64,000 nt of DNA from Vreelandella titanicae BH1. Lineage in GTDB: Bacteria; Pseudomonadota; Gammaproteobacteria; Pseudomonadales; Halomonadaceae. Below, piece by piece: positions 39,227-47,580 of the stretch (within the stretch, counting starts at the first letter, position 1; every line of letters starts with the position of its first letter). The position numbers and the translations under genes were made by a program. Where the stretch lies: positions 62,006 through 126,005 of the forward strand of contig NZ_AOPO01000002.1 of NCBI RefSeq assembly GCF_000336575.1, in the 5' to 3' direction. The notes beneath the pieces are model-generated. The model ran no database searches. It was not told the origin of the DNA and saw only the letters and a program-made list of their open reading frames with translations.

Positions 39227-41959
39227 TCAATGCCTAACCAACTGCGGGCGCAGTGCTCGCAGCCGGGCCATTGCCCGGTAAAGGTCTTCCAATAGCCCCT
39301 CAACATGGTCTAAGCCGCTGGTGCGTAGACGAGTTTCCAGGGTCTCTACCAGTAAGGCCAACTCGGGCGCACCGCAGTAGCGGCTAGCGCCATTGAGACC
39401 ATGCACCCAATCGAGCAGCGTGGGCAAATGCTGTTGACCAAAAGCGGCGCGCATATGCTGTTCACTCTCATCCAAGCTGTCGATCAGACGTTTTAGCTGC
39501 TCTCGTGCCAGATGCTCCTTACCCCCCGCTAAACGTGCGCCAATCTCCAGATCAATGATGGGTAGCGTGGCCGGTGCCGCATGGCTAACCCGTGTCCTCT
39601 GGGTGGCGTTAATGTCGTGCTGTGGATAGGGCGGCTCTGCAATGCTGGCGGTCAGCCGATGAGTCACCCCCAAAAAGCGGTTGAGCAACTGTGCTAGCTG
39701 TGTTTCGTCAATGGGTTTTACCAGCACGTCATCCAGACCTTCCGCGAGCCACTGCTGGCGTTCATTGCTGAGCACGTGGGCGGTAACGGCAATAATGGGG
39801 CAGCGGGCCCAGGTACTACTCAACCGGCGCAATGCTTGGGTGGTTTGTACGCCATCCATCCCCGGCATACGAATATCCATTAACACCATGTCGACGTTAC
39901 TGGCACGGGCGAATTCTAGTGCTTGGTGGCCGCTTTCTACCGTAGAGACATGCAGGGTAGGGTCTTCAAGTAGGTTTTTGAGCAGCTCACGATTGGGTGC
40001 ATTGTCATCGACAATCAGCAGTTTGAGTGGCTGAGACGCCGCTGGTAACGCGGGGAGCTCCTGTTCGCTCCTATTCGGCACGTGCGTAGATAGCAGTAGC
40101 TGCTTGAGCGTCGTTACCAACTGCGCGCGGGAAAAAGGTTTGTAGAGTGTCTCGCCGCCATGGGTTAAGTGCAGTGGCGGCAGGTCAAAACTATTGCCAT
40201 TGGCTAAAATCAATGTGGGGCAGGGTGTTTGATCAATCACCGCTTGCCAGTGAGCGTGCCATTCGGGGCTAAAGTCGCTGTGTTCAAGTCCCAATATCAG
40301 CAATTTCGCTGGCTCCGAGACATCAAAGGCGATGGGTTGTGCTTCCCAGCGCTCTAGCAAGTGCTCCAGTACATGGCGGGTTGGAGCATGAGTTTCATAT
40401 AAGCGAATGGTCGGGTTGGCCAAGCTAATTTCTGGAGGTCGCTCGGCCGCTTTATGAGCCAGCATAGGCAGTGTAAAGAAGAAAGTGGTTCCTTTGCCCA
40501 GCGAGCTTTCCACGCCAATCTCGCCGCCCATGCGTTCAATCAACTGGCGGCAGATAGTAAGCCCAAGGCCGCTGCCACCAAATTGCCGTGAGTGGCTTGG
40601 TTCTGCTTGGGAAAAGGCGCTGAAGAGGGCCTCCTGGTGGGCGTCGCTGAGGCCAATGCCCGTGTCACTGACGCTCAGATTAAGCACCACATGCTGGCCT
40701 TCTAAATTATCCAACATGACACGCACGATCACCTCGCCGTGCTGGGTGAATTTAAGCGCATTGCCTATCAAGTTATTCAATACCTGATGAATACGCAGCG
40801 GATCACCGGTTAGCGGGGTAGGCACATCGTCATATACCATGGCCACCAAGTGCAGTTGCTTGCGCTGGGCTTCAGGGGCGTGTAGCCCGACCACTTCGTC
40901 GACCAGTGCGACAATGTCGATATCTGTCTCTTCCAGGGTGAGGCGATTCGCTTCAAGTTTGGAGAAGTCGAGCACGTCGTTAACCAGCATAAGCAGGTTG
41001 TCGCAAGCGCGGTGTACGTGCTGCAGCCACTCCCGCTGGCGCGTATCCAGTGATGAGCGTCCCAGTAACCGGCAAAAACCGATAATCCCGTTTAGCGGTG
41101 TGCGGATCTCATGGCTCATATTGGCCAGAAATTCAGACTTCACGGCATTAGCCCGCAGCGCGCTGCGGTGGGCCAAATCGAGCTTGATATTCTGCTCTTC
41201 AATGGTTTCCATGGACTCTTGCAGCTCGCTGGTGGCCTGCTCGATTTGCGTTTGCATATCCCGCTGGGCTTGCTGAAAGTGCTCGGCCAGGGCGTTAATA
41301 TAGCTACTCAGGTGATGGAGTTCTGTGGCATTAGAGGGCGCCAGATGTAGCCGATAGTCGCCGCGGGATAGCCGATAAAGGGCTTGGTTGGCTTCTTCCA
41401 GCGGGCGGGTGGTATAGCGACTGATCGCAAAAGCGACTAAAAACAGCAGCAGGCCAAGCAGCATGCCACCCAAGCTAAGGCTGGCAATCAACTTATAGCG
41501 ACCAAGGGTTAGCGTACGGGTATCCATTTCGATATCTAGCCAGCCAACGCGGCTGTCCCCAGCTTGGCTGACACTTGTTTGAGGAGGGTTCAGTGGCAAG
41601 CGCAGTCGCCATGCATCCTGCTGCTTAATCAATTGCTGATCATCTGGGGCGTTTAGCGGTGGTAGGTTGGATTGCCCGAGTAATAATAGACGGTCGCCCT
41701 GGGCATCAAATAGCGCAACCGCTCGCAGTCCTTTCATAGCAAGGAGTTGACGCGACAGGGCTTCCAGACGTTGCTCATCACCCGTTGCGACCGCAGCAGC
41801 AAGGTTCGGGGCGAGCAGCTCGCCGACGCTTTCTAACCGCGTTTGGTGTGCCTCGCGAGCTTGCGTATCACTCTGTATAACCAGCAGTACGGCCATCATG
41901 GCGTACACCAGGAGCGGGAAACCGAGTAACGCAAACAGCAGTCGGGTATTCAAAGACAT
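39227..41959 (-). CDS. barA: GacS/BarA-type hybrid sensor histidine kinase
   Basis: 910 residues. Transmembrane helices near 8-28 and 160-180 enclose a periplasmic sensor. HAMP follows (about 180-235), then a coiled coil, then HisKA with the phosphorylated H283 in M-S-H-E-I-R-T-P-L-N-G. The ATPase domain has N-L-I-G-N-A-L-K-F and G-G-S-G-L-G-L-T. A receiver domain near 650-770 has M-D-I-R-M-P-G-M-D-G, and a C-terminal Hpt domain has the histidine in V-H-G-L-N-G. This tripartite layout is that of GacS/BarA, which signals to GacA/UvrY and small RNAs of the Csr/Rsm system. Divergent from cysM; the neighbourhood (cysM, rlmD, relA) matches Pseudomonas gacS. Confidence 0.92.
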   Translation of the reverse strand: MSLNTRLLFALLGFPLLVYAMMAVLLVIQSDTQAREAHQTRLESVGELLAPNLAAAVATGDEQRLEALSRQLLAMKGLRAVALFDAQGDRLLLLGQSNLPPLNAPDDQQLIKQQDAWRLRLPLNPPQTSVSQAGDSRVGWLDIEMDTRTLTLGRYKLIASLSLGGMLLGLLLFLVAFAISRYTTRPLEEANQALYRLSRGDYRLHLAPSNATELHHLSSYINALAEHFQQAQRDMQTQIEQATSELQESMETIEEQNIKLDLAHRSALRANAVKSEFLANMSHEIRTPLNGIIGFCRLLGRSSLDTRQREWLQHVHRACDNLLMLVNDVLDFSKLEANRLTLEETDIDIVALVDEVVGLHAPEAQRKQLHLVAMVYDDVPTPLTGDPLRIHQVLNNLIGNALKFTQHGEVIVRVMLDNLEGQHVVLNLSVSDTGIGLSDAHQEALFSAFSQAEPSHSRQFGGSGLGLTICRQLIERMGGEIGVESSLGKGTTFFFTLPMLAHKAAERPPEISLANPTIRLYETHAPTRHVLEHLLERWEAQPIAFDVSEPAKLLILGLEHSDFSPEWHAHWQAVIDQTPCPTLILANGNSFDLPPLHLTHGGETLYKPFSRAQLVTTLKQLLLSTHVPNRSEQELPALPAASQPLKLLIVDDNAPNRELLKNLLEDPTLHVSTVESGHQALEFARASNVDMVLMDIRMPGMDGVQTTQALRRLSSTWARCPIIAVTAHVLSNERQQWLAEGLDDVLVKPIDETQLAQLLNRFLGVTHRLTASIAEPPYPQHDINATQRTRVSHAAPATLPIIDLEIGARLAGGKEHLAREQLKRLIDSLDESEQHMRAAFGQQHLPTLLDWVHGLNGASRYCGAPELALLVETLETRLRTSGLDHVEGLLEDLYRAMARLRALRPQLVRH

Positions 41960-42050
41960 GAAAAGAAGCTCGCTGATTCAATGAGGTTGCCTGTCCAGCC
42001 TAAGGCAGCACCGATATAATGCAGCATAACGGTGACGATAAGGAACATTC

Positions 42051-42959
42051 ATGAACGATCTTAAGGGCTATCCCACAATAGAAGATGTGGTTGGCAACAC
42101 GCCCCTGGTACGCCTTAAGCGCATTAGCGCGGGGCGTAACAATACCCTGTTGGCCAAGCTTGAAGGCAATAATCCCGCTGGGTCGGTTAAAGACCGCCCC
42201 GCGCTCTCAATGATCAATGAAGCAGAAGCCCGAGGTGATATAGCCCCCGGTGATACGCTGATTGAGGCGACCTCAGGTAATACCGGTATTGCGCTAGCCA
42301 TGGCGGCCGCGATTAAGGGCTACCAGATGGTGCTGGTTATGCCGGAAAACGCCTCGGAAGAGCGTAAGCAGGCAATGGCGGCCTATGGCGCTAAATTAAT
42401 TTCCGCCAGCAAAGCGGGCGGTATGGAAGAGGCTCGGGATATTGCGGATGGCATGATCGCCAGGGGCGAAGGCAAGCCGCTAAACCAGTTCGCCAACACT
42501 GATAACCCGCTGGCCCACTATCGTACCACCGGTCCCGAAGTATGGGAGCAAACCGGGGGCGAGGTGACGCATTTCGTCAGCTCGATGGGCACCACGGGCA
42601 CCATTATGGGGGTGTCGCGCTATTTGAAAGAGCAAAACCCGGCTATTCAGATTGTCGGTTTGCAGCCCGCCGATGGCGCCAGTATTCCCGGCATTCGTCG
42701 CTGGCCACAAGCGTACCTGCCGGCTATTTTTGAAGCGCCGCGGGTGGATGTCACCCTTGATATTGGCCAACAAGAGGCCGAAGAGCATATGCGCCGTCTG
42801 GCCCGTGAAGAGGGCATTCTGGCCGGGGTCTCATCGGGTGGCAGTCTCGCGGGCGCGCTACGTATCGCGGAGCAAACCGAAAATGCGGTGATTGTGTTTA
42901 TCGTCTGCGACCGTGGTGATCGTTATCTCTCCACTGGCCTATTTGCCCCAGGAGTATAA
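42051..42959 (+). CDS. cysM: Cysteine synthase B
   Basis: 302 residues. PLP-dependent O-acetylserine sulfhydrylase. Lysine of N-P-A-G-S-V-K-D-R-P near residue 47, the substrate loop T-S-G-N-T-G near residue 75, and glycine-rich phosphate loop G-T-T-G-T. The R-P-A-L-S-M-I after the lysine and the G-V-S-S-G-G end favour CysM over CysK. Start follows AAGGAAC. rlmD begins 2 bases after the stop. Confidence 0.93.
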   Translation: MNDLKGYPTIEDVVGNTPLVRLKRISAGRNNTLLAKLEGNNPAGSVKDRPALSMINEAEARGDIAPGDTLIEATSGNTGIALAMAAAIKGYQMVLVMPENASEERKQAMAAYGAKLISASKAGGMEEARDIADGMIARGEGKPLNQFANTDNPLAHYRTTGPEVWEQTGGEVTHFVSSMGTTGTIMGVSRYLKEQNPAIQIVGLQPADGASIPGIRRWPQAYLPAIFEAPRVDVTLDIGQQEAEEHMRRLAREEGILAGVSSGGSLAGALRIAEQTENAVIVFIVCDRGDRYLSTGLFAPGV

Positions 42960-42961
42960 CC

Positions 42962-44359
42962 ATGGCCATGTTGGGAAAACGGCGGCCGCCCAGGCCCGCG
43001 TCAGGTCACTCTGGACTAGCGCGTACGCCGGGTGGCAAGGCTCCGCATACCGCTGTAGAGGACGCATCGCCGTTGGTCATTGAGCGTTTGGCTCATGATG
43101 GGCGTGGCGTGGCCCATTCAGCCAACGGTAAAACCGTGTTTGTTGATCAGGCGTTGCCCGGTGAACAGGTTGAAGTGGCCATTCATCTCACTCGCAAACG
43201 TTTTGATGAAGCGCATATCAAATCGCTGCTGACCACCTCCGAGCTGCGCGTTAAGCCGCCTTGTCCGCATTTTGGCCACTGTGGCGGTTGTGATCTGCAG
43301 CACCTAAGTGTCGACGCCCAGCGTGACCATAAACGTGAAGTGGTACGCGATCTGTTTTCTCGCCAGGGTATAACGCTAAGTGAGATCGGCTCGATTCAAG
43401 GCAGCGATCAGGGCTATCGGCGCCGTGCACGGCTGGGGGTCAAAGTCGACGGCCAGGGTACTACGCGCCTGGGTTTTCGTGCCGCCCATAGCCACCGCCT
43501 GGTGGATATTGAACGCTGCCCGGTGTTAGTTGATCCCTTACAGCGCCTGTTAACTCCTCTGCGTGAGCTGCTGGGTACGTTAGAGGCGCCGCGCCAGGTA
43601 GGGCATATTGAGTTATTGGCGACGGCGACCACGCAGGTCGTGTTAGTACGTCAGTTAAAAGAGCACACCGGGGACGCCGAACGCTGGCAAGCCTTTGCGC
43701 AGCAGCAGGGAGTGGCGCTGGGCACTTGGTTGGGGCGTGAAACACCCACACTGCACTGGCATGGCGCAGCGCCGGCGCTTGAAGAGTCGCTAACCGTTAC
43801 CGGCCAACCACCGCTTAGCTTAAGTTTTGCACCGGGCGATTTTTTACAGGTCAACGCCCCGGTTAACCAGCAAATGGTCGCCCAGATCATCCAGTGGTTA
43901 GCGCCTAAGCCAGGGCAAAAATTACTCGATCTGTTCGCTGGTATCGGTAATTTCAGCCTCCCCATAGCGGCAGCGGGTGCTGAGGTCTATGCGGTGGAAG
44001 GTAACCCCGCCATGGTGGCGCGCATTGCGATTAACGCTAAGCGCAACCAACTGATGGTCAGCGGTCAGCAGGCTGATTTAAACAGCGCTGCCAGCGTTAA
44101 GGAGCTGTTGACCGTTCATGGCGGTAGCGATGCGCTTGTGCTCGATCCGCCGCGAAGCGGCGCCGAAGTTATTTGTCAGGCGCTGGCGCATCACCCGGTG
44201 CCCAGGGTGGTCTATATTTCCTGTGATCCGGCGACGCTTGCTCGGGATGCGGCACATCTTGTGCATGCGGGTTACCGGGTCAAGCAAGTAGCAGTGGCGG
44301 ATATGTTCCTTCACACTGCGCATATGGAAACGCTGATGCTGTTCGAATACGGGGACTAG
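42962..44359 (+). CDS. rlmD: 23S rRNA (uracil-1939-C5)-methyltransferase
   Basis: 465 residues. TRAM domain at about 35-95, then [4Fe-4S] cysteines in C-P-H-F-G-H-C-G-G-C (near 100) with a fourth in the E-R-C-P region. A SAM-dependent fold follows with L-L-D-L-F-A-G-I-G-N-F (near 320), D-P-P-R-S-G-A, and the catalytic cysteine in S-C-D-P-A-T-L-A-R-D. The first 35 residues are Pro/Arg/Gly-rich and longer than E. coli RlmD. Confidence 0.95.
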   Translation: MAMLGKRRPPRPASGHSGLARTPGGKAPHTAVEDASPLVIERLAHDGRGVAHSANGKTVFVDQALPGEQVEVAIHLTRKRFDEAHIKSLLTTSELRVKPPCPHFGHCGGCDLQHLSVDAQRDHKREVVRDLFSRQGITLSEIGSIQGSDQGYRRRARLGVKVDGQGTTRLGFRAAHSHRLVDIERCPVLVDPLQRLLTPLRELLGTLEAPRQVGHIELLATATTQVVLVRQLKEHTGDAERWQAFAQQQGVALGTWLGRETPTLHWHGAAPALEESLTVTGQPPLSLSFAPGDFLQVNAPVNQQMVAQIIQWLAPKPGQKLLDLFAGIGNFSLPIAAAGAEVYAVEGNPAMVARIAINAKRNQLMVSGQQADLNSAASVKELLTVHGGSDALVLDPPRSGAEVICQALAHHPVPRVVYISCDPATLARDAAHLVHAGYRVKQVAVADMFLHTAHMETLMLFEYGD

Positions 44360-44432
44360 ACGTTTCCCCATCGCATCAAGCCACGGTGGCGGTCGTGCAG
44401 AGACCGTCTCCCTGAAAGGATGAGTAATTGTC

Positions 44433-46709
44433 ATGGTGAAAGTGCGTGAAGACCAGCCGCTAACCGCGGGCGGAAAGGTGGATATACAGCAGTGGTTAAC
44501 GCGCCTGCAGGAGGATGTGCGCCTACCTGAGCCTGAGCGTCTAGTCGGTGCCTGTGAACTCGCCGAACAACTGGAGCTTGAAGCCCCGCGCACCCATCGC
44601 GTATGGCTATCGCCAGGCTCTAGTTTTCGCATGGGCCTGGAAATGGCCGATATCCTTGGTGAGTTAAAGCTAGACCAAGCCACGCTTGAGGCCGCCGTTC
44701 TCTACCGTGCAGTGCGGGAAGGGCTGCTGAGCCTTGAGTCCGTGACAAAACGCTTTGGCGAAGAAGTGGCCAGTCTGATTGATGGCGTGCTGCAAATGGC
44801 CGCTATTAGCTACCCGTTGGCGCCTGACCATGGCATGGGCCAACACAATCAGCAGGAAAACCTGCGTAAGATGCTGGTCAATATGGTCGGTGATGTGCGC
44901 GTGGCGCTCATTAAGATTGCCGAACGCACCTGCGCACTACGCCAGGTAAAAGACGCCCCCCGGGAAAAAAGTTTACTGGTGGCTCGTGAAGTCGCCGATA
45001 TTTATGCGCCGCTGGCCCACCGCCTGGGCATCGGTCAGCTTAAGTGGGAACTGGAAGATCTATCGTTTCGCTACCTGCACGAAGATGAGTACAAGGCGAT
45101 TGCCAAGCTGTTGGCGGAGAAACGCCTTGACCGCGACCGCTATATTCACGATGTGGTCGAAACCATCAAAGGCTTGATGGAAGCTCAGCACATCCACCGC
45201 TACGACGTGGATGGGCGAGCCAAGCATATCTATTCGATCTGGCGCAAAATGAAGCGCAAACGGATCGATTTTTCGCAAGTTCATGACGTGCGCGCAGTGC
45301 GTATTCTGGTGCCGGAAGTGGCGGACTGCTACACCGTGCTGGGGATTATTCACTCGCGCTGGCACCACGTGCCCAACGAGTTTGACGACTATATCGCCAA
45401 CCCCAAAAAGAACGGCTATCAGTCGCTGCATACCGCCGTGATGGGGCCGGAAAACAAGGTGCTCGAAATCCAGATTCGCACCTTCGCCATGCACGACGAA
45501 GCGGAGCTGGGCGTTTGTGCCCACTGGCGTTACAAAGGCCACGATACCAACGCCAAAAGCCGTAGCTACGAAGAGAAAATTGCCTGGCTGCGTCAGGTTC
45601 TGGAGTGGCAGGACGAAGTGGGCGGCTTTGGCGATTTGCGCGAAGGGCTCTCCAGTGATGTGGCCCCTGACCGCATTTACGTCTTCACTCCTGACGGTCA
45701 CGTGATTGACCTGCCGCGAATTGCCACACCGATCGATTTCGCCTACCGGGTGCATACCGAGATTGGCCACCGCTGCCGAGGGGCCAAGATTAATGGGCGC
45801 ATTGTGCCGCTCACCTACAAGTTAAAAACCGGCCAGCAGATAGAAATTCTTACCGCCACTAAAGGCGGCCCAAGCCGCGACTGGCTAAACCCCAGTTTGG
45901 GCTATGTACGCACTTCCCGGGCGCGGGCCAAAATCCAGGCGTGGTTCAAACATCAGGCACGGGATCAAAACCTGGACGAGGGGCGCGTGCTGTTTGACCG
46001 TGAAATGCGCCGCCTGGATGTCGAAGGTCTCGATCTGCCCAAGCTGGCCAAGGCGGTCAACTACCAAAACGCCGAGGACATGTACGCGGCCATCGGCGCT
46101 GGTGACCTGCGTATCGGTCAGGTGCTGCACCAGGCTCAGCAACTGTTTGGTGAAACCGACGACCAAGAGCAGCTCGATCGCCTGCTCGCCAAACCTAAGC
46201 GCCAATCCAGCAAAGCCACCAAAAGCGATATCACGGTGCTCGGCGTCGGCAACCTTAAAACCAGTATGGCCAACTGCTGCCGTCCGGTGCCTGGCGAACC
46301 GATTATCGGCTTTATTACCCAGGGGCGTGGCGTCACCGTTCACCGCCAGGACTGCAGTAATATTCTGCAATTGCGGCTGGACGAACCCCAGCGCATTATT
46401 GAAGTGGAGTGGGGCGAACGCGCCCAGACCCGCTACCCGGTGACCATCGAGATTCAGGCCTGGGATCGCTCCGGGCTGCTGCGCGATGTCACGGGCCTGC
46501 TCGGTAATGAAAAAGTCAACGTGCTTGCCGTGAACACGCTAACGGACACCGATGAAGGCATTGCCCGGCTGCGCATTACCCTGGAAGTCGATGGCCTTGA
46601 ATCCCTGGGACGGTTGTTCTCGCGTATCCAGCAGTTGCCCAACGTTACCGAAGTGCGCCGTTTGCGCAACGCCGACCCGGAACAACAAATTCGCAAGGGA
46701 GGGGCATAA
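44433..46709 (+). CDS. relA: GTP pyrophosphokinase RelA
   Basis: 758 residues. Makes (p)ppGpp on stalled ribosomes. The hydrolase-like domain lacks the H-D motif (Y-R-A-V-R-E where SpoT has H-D-V-I-E-D), so it is synthetase-only. The synthetase domain has the RelA-type E-F-D-D followed by Y-I-A-N-P-K-K-N-G-Y-Q-S-L-H-T. TGS, zinc-finger-like (N-C-C-R-P-V-P-G) and ACT domains complete the C terminus. One-base overlap with mazG. Confidence 0.96.
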   Translation: MVKVREDQPLTAGGKVDIQQWLTRLQEDVRLPEPERLVGACELAEQLELEAPRTHRVWLSPGSSFRMGLEMADILGELKLDQATLEAAVLYRAVREGLLSLESVTKRFGEEVASLIDGVLQMAAISYPLAPDHGMGQHNQQENLRKMLVNMVGDVRVALIKIAERTCALRQVKDAPREKSLLVAREVADIYAPLAHRLGIGQLKWELEDLSFRYLHEDEYKAIAKLLAEKRLDRDRYIHDVVETIKGLMEAQHIHRYDVDGRAKHIYSIWRKMKRKRIDFSQVHDVRAVRILVPEVADCYTVLGIIHSRWHHVPNEFDDYIANPKKNGYQSLHTAVMGPENKVLEIQIRTFAMHDEAELGVCAHWRYKGHDTNAKSRSYEEKIAWLRQVLEWQDEVGGFGDLREGLSSDVAPDRIYVFTPDGHVIDLPRIATPIDFAYRVHTEIGHRCRGAKINGRIVPLTYKLKTGQQIEILTATKGGPSRDWLNPSLGYVRTSRARAKIQAWFKHQARDQNLDEGRVLFDREMRRLDVEGLDLPKLAKAVNYQNAEDMYAAIGAGDLRIGQVLHQAQQLFGETDDQEQLDRLLAKPKRQSSKATKSDITVLGVGNLKTSMANCCRPVPGEPIIGFITQGRGVTVHRQDCSNILQLRLDEPQRIIEVEWGERAQTRYPVTIEIQAWDRSGLLRDVTGLLGNEKVNVLAVNTLTDTDEGIARLRITLEVDGLESLGRLFSRIQQLPNVTEVRRLRNADPEQQIRKGGA

Positions 46710-47548
46710 TGCGCCATGGTATCGATGATCTGCTGACCCTGATGCAGGTGCTGCGCGACCGGCAGCAGGGCTGCCCCTGGGATCTCCAGCAGGATTGGGA
46801 CAGCATTGTGCCCCACACCCTGGAAGAGGCCTACGAGGTCGCCGATGCCATCGAGCGGCGTGCTTTCGACGAGCTGCCCGGCGAGCTGGGCGATCTGCTC
46901 TTTCAAGTGGTCTACTACGCCCAATTTGGCGCGGAAGAGCAGCGCTTCGACTTTGCTGATATCGTCGATACGTTGACCGCCAAAATGCTGCGCCGCCATC
47001 CGCACGTGTTTCCGGATGGCACGCTGGCTTCCCGCCGCCCGCCAGGAGTGAGTGCCGAAGAGGTGCAAACTCAGCAGGTCAACAGCCGCTGGGAGTCATT
47101 GAAGGCCGAGGAGCGTGCCGAGAGAGCCGTTGAGCGGCCCTCTGTGCTAGACGATGTGCCGCGCACGCTGCCCGCCCTTAGCCGCGCTGCCAAGCTGTCC
47201 AAGCGCGCCGCGCGAGTAGGCTTCGATTGGCCCGATGCGCGCGGCGTGGTGGCTAAAATTCGTGAAGAGCTGGCGGAAGTAGAAGAGGCGCTCGCCGCCG
47301 GTGATCAACAGCACGCCCAGGAAGAAGTCGGCGATTTGCTGTTTGCAGTGACCAATCTTGCCCGCACGCTGAATGCCGATCCAGAGCAGTGCCTGCGCGC
47401 TACCAATGCCAAGTTCGAGCGCCGCTTTCGTTTTGTCGAGCGCGAGCTTAGCGCTGCCCAGCGGCCATTAATAGAGGCTTCCCTAGACGAGATGGAAGCC
47501 CACTGGCAGGCAGCCAAAGCAGAAGAAAAACAATCTACCCATTCCTGA
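46709..47548 (+). CDS. mazG: Nucleoside triphosphate pyrophosphohydrolase MazG
   Basis: 279 residues with two MazG domains: the first with C-P-W-D-x-x-Q and E-E-A-Y-E-V-A-D-A-I-E plus E-L-G-D-L-L-F-Q-V; the second with E-E-L-A-E-V-E-E-A-L and E-E-V-G-D-L-L-F-A-V. Hydrolyses NTPs to NMPs and in E. coli lowers ppGpp, which fits the TAATG coupling to relA. Confidence 0.95.
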   Translation: MRHGIDDLLTLMQVLRDRQQGCPWDLQQDWDSIVPHTLEEAYEVADAIERRAFDELPGELGDLLFQVVYYAQFGAEEQRFDFADIVDTLTAKMLRRHPHVFPDGTLASRRPPGVSAEEVQTQQVNSRWESLKAEERAERAVERPSVLDDVPRTLPALSRAAKLSKRAARVGFDWPDARGVVAKIREELAEVEEALAAGDQQHAQEEVGDLLFAVTNLARTLNADPEQCLRATNAKFERRFRFVERELSAAQRPLIEASLDEMEAHWQAAKAEEKQSTHS

Positions 47549-47580
47549 TCTAATAATGACGCGACCCCTGCAAGGAGGCC

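Noticed and set aside
45060..45770. 236-residue minus-strand frame inside relA
   Set aside because: Opposite strand of the conserved RelA synthetase domain; its sequence is V/H/N-rich with no known motifs.
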